From: Zelopaecilomyces penicillatus
Taxonomy: Eukaryota > Ascomycota > Sordariomycetes > Hypocreales > Pseudodiploosporaceae
Direction of reading: 5' to 3'
Length of the DNA stretch: 64,000 nucleotides
Assembly (NCBI GenBank): GCA_005765155.1
Contig: VCCP01000005.1
Span: 3,286,001 to 3,350,000, forward strand
This document shows, one piece after another, positions 45,795 through 56,119 of the stretch (position 1 is its first letter; each line of letters starts with the position of its first letter). The position numbers were made by a program, and so were the translations under genes. The notes beneath the pieces are model-generated. The model searched no databases. It worked only from the letters and a program-made list of their open reading frames with translations, and was not told where the DNA came from.

Positions 45795-48628
45795 ATGGCG
45801 ATGCCCAGTCGGCACGCCTCACGCAACTCACGGAATTCAGGCTTCATTCCTCTGGGAGGAGAGACTCGCGGTGACATGGCGGACCACGGCAGCATTCCAC
45901 TCAACCCCCTGACCACAGTCAAGAGTCATGCATCAACTACAGGTCGAAGGGAAGCGCCCACAAACACAACCAGCTATGAGTTTGAAAAACATGAGAAAGA
46001 GAAGCATGGGCTCCACCATCGGCATGCTGGTCGGCGCAGAAAGGCCGGCGAGGAAGGACTTAGCCGTCAAGGAACGGGCTCTACCGAGGAAGTTAAACTA
46101 AACGCCATGGGCAGAATATATGCCAAGATCGTTGGCTTCTCAATCATTACCCGGTACCTTGTCTATGTCGTTCCCGTGGGTCTGCTTCTGGCTGTGCCGC
46201 TCATTGTTCTGCGCTACACCAACCACACGAATGACATCTTTGTTGGTCAGAAAATAAGTTCATCTTCCGGCGAAAGAAAACAAGGCCCCCCACTATTCAA
46301 GCTCTTCCTCTGGATCGAAATCTGCTGGCTTTCACTTTGGGGCGTCAAAATAGTTGCTTGGTGCCTTCCTGACATATTCATGTTCTTTGTTGGCATTGTC
46401 AGCGCTGGCGTTCGCAAGTACGCCACTGTGCTCCGCAATCTCATAATCATCCTTTCCATATTCTTCTGGGCTCTGGCTTCGTGGCTTACCTTTAAGAACA
46501 TTTTCGTTGAGTCGAATCGGAACGGCATCACCTGGGTAGTCAACTTCGAGCGAGTCCTTGGCGCAGTCTTCGTTTCTTCAGCTGTGCTTCTCGGTGAGAA
46601 GGCCATTGTTCAGCTCATCGGTGTTTCCTATCATCAACGATCATTTGCCAACAGAATCAAGGAATCGAAACGTGAAATTCACTTGCTCGGCTTATTGTAT
46701 GATGCTTCGCGGACTTTGTTTCCCATGTACTGCGCTGAGTTTTCCGAGGAAGACTATGCCATTGATGATAGTATCGAAATGATGTTGAGGCGCAAGGCTG
46801 GGCGCAAGAGCATGATGAACCCAGGCGCTGCTACACCTATGAAAATTATTGGAGATGTCGGTCGTTTGGGAGACAAAGTCACATCTGTCTTTGGAAACAT
46901 CGCCACAGAAATCACCGGAAAAGAAGTTTTCAACCCCAACTCGGCCCATACCATCATCATTGAAGCATTGGAAAAGAAACGTTCATCTGAGGCACTGGCA
47001 CGACGTATCTGGATGTCCTTCGTTGTCGAAGGCAGAGATGCGTTGTACCCCGATGACGTCCAGGAAGTTCTTGGTCCGGCTTACAAAAAGGAAGCCGACG
47101 ACGCGTTTGACGTGATAGATACTGACTCCAATGGCGATATCAGTCTCGAGGAGATGGTCCGCAAAGTCGTAGAGATGGGCAAGGAGCGAAAGGCAATCGG
47201 TGAGGGCATGAAGGATATTGGCCAAGCTCTACAGGCTTTTGATAAGGTCCTGCTCTTTGTCGTTCTACTGATTTCCGTCTTCATCTTCCGTAAGCATCTA
47301 ACCCCCCCTTCTTAAACAACAAATTGGACAAGACTCGTGAGAACGTTTTCCGCTAACAAGTTATATCCACAGTAACATTTTTCCGCAGTAGCTTTCTTGC
47401 AACTGTTACCACAGCAGGAACTGCTCTTCTGTCTCTGTCCTTCGTCTTCGCCGTCACAACTCAGGAGTTTCTTGGTTCCTGCATATTCTTGTTTGTCAAG
47501 CATCCCTATGATGTCGGTGACCGCATTGAAGTCACTGGCAGTCAAATGGTTGTTGACAGAATATCTCTCTTGTATACTGTATTTACTCGCACCGATAAGA
47601 TGCAGATTGTCCAGGTGCCGAATATTGTCTTGAATAATCTTTGGATTGAGAACGTTACGCGAAGCAAGGCAATGGTGGAGTCCATTGAGATCAACGTATC
47701 TTATGATACTTCGTTTGAAGATATCGAGCTTCTTCGGTTGGAAATGGAGAAGTTTGTTCGCTCGTCAGATAATTCGAGAGATTTCCAGCCAGATTTTAAC
47801 ATCAGCGTTGGAGGGGTTGGCAACCTGGACAAGATGACGCTCTTTGTCTCCATCAAACACAAGTCTAATTGGCACAATGATCGAGTCAGATCTACGCGGC
47901 GATCCAAGTTCATGTGTGCCCTGGCCATGGCGCTCAAGAAGATTCCCATCTATGGCCCTGGTGGCGGTAGTGAAGCTCTTGGCGGTCCTACGAACCCTAC
48001 GTATGCGGTTTCAGTCAGCAACGATTTTGCTATGAAGTCCCGTGAAGAGGCTGCCATGAAGAAGGAGGAAAGTCGCATGATGCCAACACATCAAAATCAG
48101 ACTGCGGAGGAAGCGTTCGAAAGTGAAAAGCAAGCTGTGACGGAGCTGAACACTCGGACGCTCATCATTGACACGACCGGACCATGGGACTCACGTGATG
48201 ATCGATCAATAATGTCCCGGAGCCCATCCGAAGATCCTCGACGGTCAAGGGATATCGAGTCAGTCCGAAACGAGCTTCTTAAGAAAGAAAGCCAACGTGG
48301 CCGTCGGAAAGCTGGCGAAGGCTTGTCCGGGCTTACACCAACCGATGGAAACGCGAGTGGATATCCACACAGTATGATAAGCCCTCGACTTCAAACTTTC
48401 GATGAGGAGGCACAGACAGGCTTGCCTCCAGCGCACCTTGGGCAGAGCCATAATGAGGGATTAGTCAACCGTCAGTCCAGCCATCGAGCCCCCCGTTCGA
48501 GCATGGGAGATGGCGATGAGGACACTCTCCACCCAATGCATAGTTCTGTTTCGCACCGCCATGTAAGTCGTGGACTGAGCCTCGGCCGCCGAAGCCCTCG
48601 AGGGCCATCTCCTGGAGACCAGCGCTAG
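45795..48628 (+). CDS. EF-hand mechanosensitive channel, MscS family (Msy1/Msy2 type)
   Basis: A membrane channel of the MscS family with an EF-hand, as in fission-yeast Msy1/Msy2, which sit in the ER or cell cortex and shape Ca2+ responses to hypo-osmotic shock. Exons are 45795-47289 and 47373-48628, giving 916 residues. After a polar N-terminus there are several hydrophobic segments (YLVYVVPVGLLLAVPLIVLR, FLWIEICWLSLWGVKIVAW, LIIILSIFFWALASWLTF). The EF-hand loop is DTDSNGDISLEE, residues 442-453, with ligands Asp442, Asp444, Asn446, Asp448 and Glu453. The MscS pore helix and beta domain follow: FVFAVTTQEFLGSCIFLFVK, HPYDVGDRIEV, QIVQVPNIVLNNLWIENVTR. The splice joins FIF to LTFFRSS inside the helix before the pore. 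The last 240 residues are polar and probably disordered. Confidence 0.93.
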
Positions 48629-49042
48629 AGGCCTGCGTTCCGATGAGGCGAATTGGCAGACGAAGAAGATGAACCCCAACAAAAACCAAAAGAATTAACG
48701 AGACCTTAAATTTTTCAAACGCATTGTGGCATCTGGGCTGTGGGTATGGCATAGGAAAAGTTTCTTTGGGAGTATGAATTTATTTTGTTACTTTTAATTT
48801 TGTAGTATGGACGGCATGTGCTGTGATGTGCAGCGCGCACACAGAGAGCACCAGGATAGATGGTCAGGAAACATGAATGATGAGAGGTTTGAGAAGTGAT
48901 CAAATCAGATGGCAATTGATGTTTGTTGGTTTAACTGGCTTCATTTACCAAGTATTAACATAATACTAAGCTGTCTTATTTGAACTCATATATGTCGGTG
49001 CTTGCTCTCTTTTTCGGTTGCCGCCTGGTGAATATTAAGAAA
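48629..49042. other. Intergenic between convergent genes
   Basis: This is a 3' UTR overlap zone of the MscS channel and the dienelactone hydrolase. Nothing further was seen. Confidence 0.5.
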
Positions 49043-50486
49043 TTAACAGTCATGTTCCGGTGCCGGCACGGGTCCGTCGCAAGGACCCAAGTCGGTTTTA
49101 AGCACACGTCCAAAGAGCTCCAGTAAAACCTCAAAGCAGACCTTGGTGATAGCAGGGTCATAGCGGCCTTTGCTAAGCTCGTCTCTAATGAAGGCATGCT
49201 GGGCCCAGGCGAACTCGTAGAAGCTGGTGACAACACCCGCATCGCGAAGCTTGGCGCGGATGAGGTCCCTGCCGGCGTCAGGAACATGGGTATCCTTGAT
49301 ACCGAAGATCAATGCGACTTCACCCTTGAAGTTACCAAGAAGATCCAGGGTGTGAGTGGAGTTTGGTGGAGGCGTTGGAGAAGTGTTGGCAGCGGAGTAT
49401 GGGCCGAGAGTGCGCGAATGAATGTCGGTTGCAAAGTATGAAACACAAGCGGTTATGCGAGGATCAAGCTATGTGCAAGATGAAAACACCATTTTGGTGA
49501 AGAGGGAGAGCTAGCCAACACAGTAACGAGACGTAGCTGTCAGTTGCTCTCCTCTCTCCTCCATCTCGGTGTAAGGAAGTCAGCAAGATCTGGAATAGAT
49601 ATGGAGCTAGAAATGGAAATATATGATGGGGATAAAAGGAAATTGGGGTTATGTAATGACGTACCGCAGCTCGAACAGCGAGATGGCCGCCAAGACACAT
49701 GCCAGTAGCACCAATCAGACCAGTGCAAGTTGGCAAGCTGAGAAGGTGATCAACCGTAGCGTATGAGTCTGCATCATAAGATTCGAGAGTCTAGTGGTGG
49801 TGGATAACATTACATTGGTGTTAGCAAAATGTACCAAATCTGCTTTACTATTTAATTGGACATATAGGGGATACCAATGAGGGACTTTTCTTCTTGCCTT
49901 TTCAACTTTGAATTTGTTGCCACGGTCTGTGTCGGCGACATCGTAGTTGAGAGGCTCCGGGCCGACAAAGTCGTGATAGGAGGACGGGGCGGCGACGATG
50001 TAACCCTGGCCGGCTATCTGACGGGCAAAACGAGCAACTGGGCCGGTAACTACAATGCAAGGAGGAGATAATGGTTCAGCCTCGCTTTATCAAGAACTCA
50101 TACTAATGAGGTGTGTGAGAGGGATTGCTCACCTTGATATATCTCGCTGAATAGACAGACACCTGGGAAACGACTTGATAAAGGAAAGGGGAAAGGGGAT
50201 TAGCAACAAATACCGGAGTTTGGAGAGGGACCTATATACTCACGCCTTCGGATATCCTGGGATTGTTGGGTGGAAGAGAAATATCCCTATCATTTATCCC
50301 TATGTCAGACTGTGGATCTCCATGATTTTTCTTCTTCTAATTATTGAGGAAAGAGAACGAAAAGAATGATGTCTCGTTGGAGGTGGTCACGAAATCTGGA
50401 TTGAGAGATAAGGCAGCTGTACTCATGGTGCTGTCCGTGCCATTGGCAGAGGTGCGCACGTCGACGTGACTTTCTTTGATCAACAT
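49043..50486 (-). CDS. Dienelactone hydrolase family protein
   Basis: An alpha/beta hydrolase of the dienelactone hydrolase (carboxymethylenebutenolidase) family, cytosolic. Six exons are inferred: 50486-50423, 50286-50244, 50173-50133, 50049-49898, 49790-49665 and 49468-49043, giving 283 residues. Frame and family blocks continue at every junction: MLIKESHVDV at the start, RIFLFHPTIPGYPKA, RFPGVCLFSEIYQ, VTGPVARFARQIAGQGYIVA, then HLLSLPTCTGLIGATGMCLG. The catalytic triad is Cys132 (GMCLGGH), Asp201 (GIKDTHVPDAG) and His233 (AWAQHAFIRDE); cysteine as nucleophile is typical of the family. Intron 4 appears to use a GC donor (AAAG|GCAAGA). A nearby GT (AAA|GTCCCT) would insert four residues (ARRK) in a conserved place. 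Two internal exons of 43 and 41 nt are unusually short. The gene is divergent from the coactosin-like gene. Confidence 0.88.
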
Positions 50487-51053
50487 GATGGCGAGCGGCG
50501 AGTTTAATGTTGTCAATGGGAAAAAAAGGGGGCGCAAGTTTGGAATGAGTGGGTTGATGCTTCAACAAGGTTTTATGAGCTTAGTTTGAATTGATGAGTG
50601 TGATGAGTGAGAGGAAACTGGTGAAGTCAAGTAATTAAAGTGAGATGTGGTTTGGTGGTTGACGGGTTTACCCCGCCAAAATGGTCCCATCATGCATGGT
50701 GGGGTAAATTTGGAGTAATTAGCAGTTTCTCGATAAGCAAGTACTACGGATGAGATGAACATGACGAATCGTTTGTGCCCTCCTATTGGGAGTAGCAAGT
50801 AGATGGATTGAAATGTGCATCTTTCATGACGTCTTTTCGCCTTTATAGTAGGGGTTTATATGTAAATTGACAAAATATCATGTTTTCAAGGGGGCTTGTT
50901 GTGGAAGACTGCTATCATCAATTCGGTCACCTCAGCTGCTGCCACATTCAGTGTTAGAAACAGTTTTGTTTCTGATGGACTGTGATACACTATCAAGCTG
51001 TAAACTACACCATGTCTTGGCATATAATTTGGTAAGGGTGGTTGAGTGTATAG
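50487..51053. promoter_or_regulatory. Divergent promoter region, dienelactone hydrolase / coactosin
   Basis: A 567-base gap lies between outward-facing genes. It is AT-rich towards the coactosin start. No distinct element was recognised. Confidence 0.45.
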
Positions 51054-51428
51054 ATGTCTATCAACGCCAATGTCAAAGACGCCTACGACGATGTTCGCAA
51101 GGGCACCATTGACTGGGTCATTATCGTTAGAGAGGGAGCAAGTCTTGTGGCGAGAGAGAAGGGCTCTGGCAAAATAAGTGACATAATCAATAAATTGAAC
51201 CGAGATGAGGTGGAATTTGTGTACCTCAGAGTTAAGGTTGACTCGGGGCCCAAGTATGTCCGCGTGTCATGGATTGGCGAGGAGGCCTCCCCGCTGAAAA
51301 AGGGAAGAGCGTCGGTGGATAAGCCTGAACTTTCATCAGTCGTCAAAGACGTTTCTGTTGTGATAACAACCTTGAATCTGGAGGACCTGACAGAGGAGAA
51401 AGTGATGAACAAAGTTAAAGCTAGCTGA
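51054..51428 (+). CDS. Coactosin-like ADF-H domain actin-binding protein
   Basis: A 124-residue single ADF-homology domain of coactosin type. Coactosins bind filamentous actin and compete with capping protein rather than sever filaments. The chain starts MSINANVKDAYDDVRKGT, followed by IDWVIIVREGASLV and VREGASL-type beta strands, FVYLRVKVDSGPKYVRVSWI, GEEASPLKKGRASVDK, and SSVVKDVSVVITTLNLEDLT; the WIGE...K-K...DK pattern is the coactosin hallmark. No intron is needed. It is slightly shorter than animal coactosins at the C-terminus. With ARPC5 it is the second actin-associated gene in the window, but about 32 kb away, so no link is implied. Confidence 0.85.
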   Translation: MSINANVKDAYDDVRKGTIDWVIIVREGASLVAREKGSGKISDIINKLNRDEVEFVYLRVKVDSGPKYVRVSWIGEEASPLKKGRASVDKPELSSVVKDVSVVITTLNLEDLTEEKVMNKVKAS

Positions 51429-51714
51429 GCAGTATGTAGAATGAATGAAGGGCTTTGTCAAGATGTGCATTATGTAATGCAAGAATTGAATGATCCATTC
51501 TCAATGAACCCAATCAATAGACTGTGAATGCTTTAGTAAGGTATCATTTTGTGTTGATAAATCGATGCGGGATGCCTATCATGGCTTGAAGATAGTAGGT
51601 GGCTGCCGCTCTCAAAAACTAAATAAAAGATGAATAAACATTGACTCTGTCGTAGTCAACGATTGATTCTCCACATTCGTTGTCTTGTTTGTGGCGGCGT
51701 TTTCTTGTCCTTCT

Positions 51715-52809
51715 CTAATTACGCTTGCGCTTGAGAGGTTTAGATTGTTTGGCCAAACTTGAAACGGCTTCCTCCATTCGACTTTGTTCCCATGATCCCA
51801 TTGGACCGTTCATTTCAAACCAAGTCTCACCAGGTGATGGGGTTCTTTTCGGTGGCGATTTCTTAATATTATGGCTGATGGAAGTTCCCCGTTTCTTGAG
51901 CAGATTTCTGATTCTATCTCCAACGTCGTGGTAGATGCCTGCAAACTCATACTCTTTCTGGCCAGTTGTGGTCGGGTTATGGACTACTTCATGTACCGTT
52001 TCTCGACGGACCTTGACCTTGACATAATCATCGCTAATGAACATGATCTGGATAATGTGCCCGCTGCGGTTGAGTTTCAAGTAATTCAGGCTCGCGCGTT
52101 TGGGTGAGACGAACGTTTTGAGGTCGCCTGCAGTCGATGAATTAAAATAAATGTGACCATGAACATTGAGCTTTCTCTCCCCCTTTTTATTTGAAGGCTT
52201 GTATTTTTCACATGGATATTGTAATTCTTCCTCATCCAGATGATAGAATTCAATGTATCTGGTTGGATAATACATTGAGTCGTAACAGTGATCCACGTGG
52301 TCGACCGAGTAAAGACGAAACGTTCTACCAGCCATACAGTCAAGAAGATGCTCATGGCCATTGGCTATGTCGACTTTCAATTTCTCATGTGCGGCTTCCA
52401 CTTCCTTTTCCTTGGCTTCAGTCTCGTCTCGGGTTTTCTTCAACATGGCAAGTTCCTTTGCTTTGCACTCTAAAAGCTCCCCCTTCCTTTCTTCACGTTG
52501 TTGCTTTAAATCGTAATAGTATTCAGCATCAGATCCATTGTATGATCTTTCTGATTCCTTTTCGTCCTCATATTCACTGTAGTCTTCATCATAGTCTTCA
52601 GCGTCAGAGCCGTGCACATCGCCTTATTTTCCATTTCTGTCCTCTTCGGCGTCCTCCCTGTCGCTGGTTTCGTCAAGCTCAGAGATGTCCTCATCAAAAT
52701 CATGCGGCTCAATGTCCCGGTCCTCCTTGATGGTAATTCGGACTAGACGCTTGAACCAGGCTGGCAGTTCACGCGTTGTTGAAAAGCCTGGTGGGGTGGT
52801 CATTGCCAT
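51715..52809 (-). pseudogene. Unknown acidic coiled-coil protein gene interrupted by an in-frame TAA
   Basis: Two minus-strand frames lie in the same phase, separated by one stop codon at 52626-52624. The first starts at ATG 52809 (MAMTTPPGFSTTRELPAWFK) and ends DREDAEEDRNGK-stop. The second resumes at once with GDVHGSDAEDYDEDYSEYED and runs to 51715. The acidic Asp/Glu/Ser/Tyr-rich character is the same on both sides, so this reads as one 364-codon gene with a nonsense codon, not two genes. Downstream are a charged coiled coil (QQREERKGELLECKAKELAM), a folded-looking region with FRLYSVDHVDHCYDS and LNYLKLNRSGHIIQIMFIS, and a basic nuclear-like tail (KQSKPLKRKRN). No family was recognised. 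A recent null allele, a sequence error, stop readthrough or an unseen intron are all possible. Confidence 0.6.
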
Positions 52810-54310
52810 GGTTGATAAGCTCAGCACGATGGGTAAACCTTGTCTGCAAACAGTAAAATTGGGCAAGTATCTAAGCTTGGATATATTCTAGGTGTAGAGT
52901 CAGACCAAGGAATTGAGCTTTTGGTAGGTGGGTGTGCAGAGATTGATTCTGCTGAGAAAAGCAATTACTCGTGGATAATAATCCCCCCCCCTGCACGAGT
53001 AAGGACTGTCTGCACTGAGGCTGCATTGAAGCTGACCTCATCAACTTGCCTAGCGTTTTATCCTGGTTTTTTAGTGCCAAATCCCCCACAAACTCCCAAC
53101 TTGGAAACTCCCCCAACTCTGAATCCCTGATGCATGAAACCATCATCCAACATCTCACAGCGTTACACTGGGCCCGGATGAACGATGGACAAGGAACGGT
53201 GGGTCAACCACCTCCGCACCACAGAAATTCATTGGCAGAGAGAAGCAGAAGGAAATCCAAGGGTATTGTTGCTTCCTTGTTTGTGGTTCATCAATGTTGG
53301 CATCATAACACAGAGTTCAGGTTAAGCCTACCACTGCCTTGTGCTGACTGACATACGGTCGAGCCATCTACCTAATCATCCGTCTTCTATCAATCATCAT
53401 CACTAATGCCTATTCGGCACTTTGAGGTCTCTGTTGCTTATTTATACGCTAATTAATACAGCTGAGAGGCGATGACAATCCGACCCATTCAACAATCTGA
53501 TCCACTTTGTCTTATGTGGTGTCACCTATCCCTGCGGCTACTTCTCACCCACCTTGCCACCCTCATCAACGGCAGCCAACGTCGCATAGCCGACGGGATA
53601 AAAACAAAAAAAAAAAGCACACCACCTACTATGTACTTAACGTTACCTAGCGCCTTGCTTTGCCTCCGGTCTTTGCAATGTTCCTCGGCAACGGCCTGGC
53701 TCCCGGATTGGACTTTCCATAATCTTCCGCCTGACCACCACCACCACCACCTCCGCCCCCGCCTTGGGTTGGTGATGCAGCCCTTGGAATCTCCATTGAC
53801 CCCAAGATGACACGACACTAAACACGAATGTGGATTTGTCTCCGCATATGCTCTCATCTTTCGGCAAATTTGGAAGTTGCAATCATCGTTAATGGTAGCG
53901 AAACTACGTAATGCTTGTCCAGTCATCATGCTACCTATTACAGTAAGACCGAAGAAAAGTCCGCCATGAGCGTGCACATTAAAGCCGGTTGCGTTCCTGT
54001 ACGAGGCCCCAGATCCGCCTTGGCAAAGCTGCCCAGGAGAAATGACGAAGACGGGAACTAGCTGGCAAGGTGGATATCATGAGTATAAAGAGACACGATG
54101 CGCCTCCGTGTACATTCTATTGCCGTCTCCAGGTAGCAGTCTGGGTGTATTGCTCCTCTCCAGTGTCTTACAAGCCGGCCATCCCATTCGATAGCTCCTT
54201 TCTTCAGTCATCCGTCCCTAGACATTTCGTTCTATTTTCATTTCCGTATAACAATCTTCAATAAATTCTTTCCCATAGCGTCCAGCCAAAGGTCCGAGAA
54301 AACATTGCAG
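52810..54310. other. Intergenic 1.5 kb, acidic gene promoter and glycosidase promoter
   Basis: No credible gene. A CCA repeat at 53734-53751 makes an artefactual poly-Trp frame on the minus strand. The region serves as a divergent promoter zone. Confidence 0.5.
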
Positions 54311-55843
54311 ATGATGATGACAGTGGAGATGGTCACAGCTTTAGCTGTAGGGCTGCTGGCCTGTACCACAAACGCACTGGCAGTCTCGGCAGCAGCACCC
54401 TTGAAAGTCATCTCGTACAAAACCACTCCCAATGGCTTCAACAATCCGCCTCGCGGTTGGAACTCTTTTGGAATTCAGGCCAACCCTGCCACAGTGCCTG
54501 GTTTTACTTTCAACCAAGCTCGCGTTGAGGAGCAGTGCAACGTGCTGGCCTCTCCGCAGCTGGCCGCTGGCAAATACACGTACTGCAGCTTGGATTCTGG
54601 CTGGTCTGTTGGCGGGAACGGGGATGAGCATGGGCGCATAATTTATGATGAGTCTCTGTTCAACATCCCTCAGCTGGCAGATCGCCTTCACAGCAAAGGG
54701 TTGAAGTTGGGCCTGTATGTGGTACCTGGTGCGTTCATTGCGGATATCAACAAAACCATTTACAACACCACCACCAAAATCGGAGATGTGTGTCACGGTG
54801 ACCAAGGGCTTGCTCGCTGTGTCTTTGACTACAGCCGGCCTGAAGTGCAGCAGTGGCACAATTCGGTAGCCACTCTTTTTGCCTCGTGGTAAGTTGGTCG
54901 TCACACACTAAACTGACTTCATAATCCGTCTAGCTATCTATCATTTGTTAAACCCGAAGAAAGTGTATAAGCTGATTTGCATACCAGGAACGTCGACTTC
55001 GTCAAGTTAGATTTCATCACTCCCGGCTCACCAGATAATGGCCAAAACTTGCCTCCCGATGCAAGCGGATCTGTCGTTGCCTGGCACAAGGCCATTGCTC
55101 AGAGTGGCCGCCAGATGCGCCTGGATATCTCGTGGAAGCTAGACAGGTCAGAGAAGTATTTCAACATATGGAATGCCAATGCGGACTCTATGCGGACAGA
55201 CCAAGACATCAACAACGGCGGGAAATCAACGTTTGTCGACTGGGCCACTGTGCAGCGAGCCGTCGACAACTACCGTCAATGGATCGTCGCTGGTCTCAAG
55301 TACTTTGATGCCTTGAACACCTACCCCGACCTGGACAATCTTTTCGTTGGTAATGCGCAGTCGGTTTCTGGAATCACTGATGCACAGCGTCGCACCATGA
55401 TGACACACTGGATCGGCGCTGGTGCAAACCTCATCATCGGCTCAGACCTCACCAAGTTGGACAAATTAGGCTTATCCTTGCTCACCAACGCAGACGCCCT
55501 CAAGGTTGCCGACTTTACTGCAAAGTACCCAATGCAGCCGAGGAACCCCGGTTCTGGAGGCCAAGACGCCAAACAACTGCAAGCTTGGATCGCAGGTCCG
55601 GCTGACGGCATCGCAATTGTGATTCTAGCCAACTATGGGCCTGACCGAGGCCAGGGTGGCTTCGGTGGCGGTAGATCTGGCACTCAGACCATATCGGTAT
55701 CCTGGGAGAATCTAGGCATCTCAGGCTCCCATCGGATTCACGATGTGTGGAAGAATAAGGATCTGGGTGTAAGTCGTGATGGCACCAAGATGCAGCTTGG
55801 TGAAGGCGAAAGCGTCCTACTGCGCTTGACACGCGTATCATGA
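54311..55843 (+). CDS. Secreted GH27-type glycosidase (alpha-galactosidase-like)
   Basis: A glycoside hydrolase family 27 (clan GH-D) TIM-barrel enzyme, exported to the secretory pathway. Exons are 54311-54888 and 54988-55843, giving 477 residues. The N-terminus has a signal peptide with core VTALAVGLLACTTNALAVSA. Family blocks: PPRGWNSFGIQANPA, YCSLDSGWSVGGNGDEHGRI, LADRLHSKGLKLGLYVVPGA, and, after the splice, NVDFVKLDFITPGSP with the expected nucleophile Asp201. NTYPDLDNLFVGN supplies the candidate acid/base (Asp307 or Asp309), and HWIGAGANLIIGSDLTKLDK follows. A C-terminal beta domain ends VLLRLTRVS. The nucleophile motif is KLD rather than the KYD typical of alpha-galactosidases, so specificity may differ. 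Three ATGs stand in tandem at the start; the first is chosen. Confidence 0.85.
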
Positions 55844-56119
55844 GAGCAACACGTGAGATGTACGCATTAGAGGAACATGGGAAGATACGTATTTCACAAA
55901 AGTAGCAATGAACATAACAAGTTTGAGATACCGATCGGCAACAACACTTTGAAAAGCTGTTATCTATAAATGTACAGGTGCGAATTAAGAATTAAAACCA
56001 AGCTATATTATCGGCAGCAATTTAAGAGATTACTAGCCATTGCCAGCAATTTCCGGCCATCTATAGCAATATAGAGTACCTGGAGTAGTCTAGACTCTAC
56101 CGACCCGTTGATCTTCTTT
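55844..56119. other. AT-rich gap between convergent glycosidase and Fic genes
   Basis: This short AT-rich gap contains repeated AGCAATTT / TAGCAATA / TAGCCATTGCCAGCAATTT elements around 56010-56075 that resemble, in reverse orientation, the repeated CTAGAGATTG elements at 58095-58135. Confidence 0.45.

Noticed and set aside
53522..53977. Minus-strand frame with a hydrophobic start and a Trp run
   Set aside because: It starts at GTG, not ATG; the tryptophans come from a CCA repeat, and no cysteine pattern or cleavage site argues for a secreted protein.
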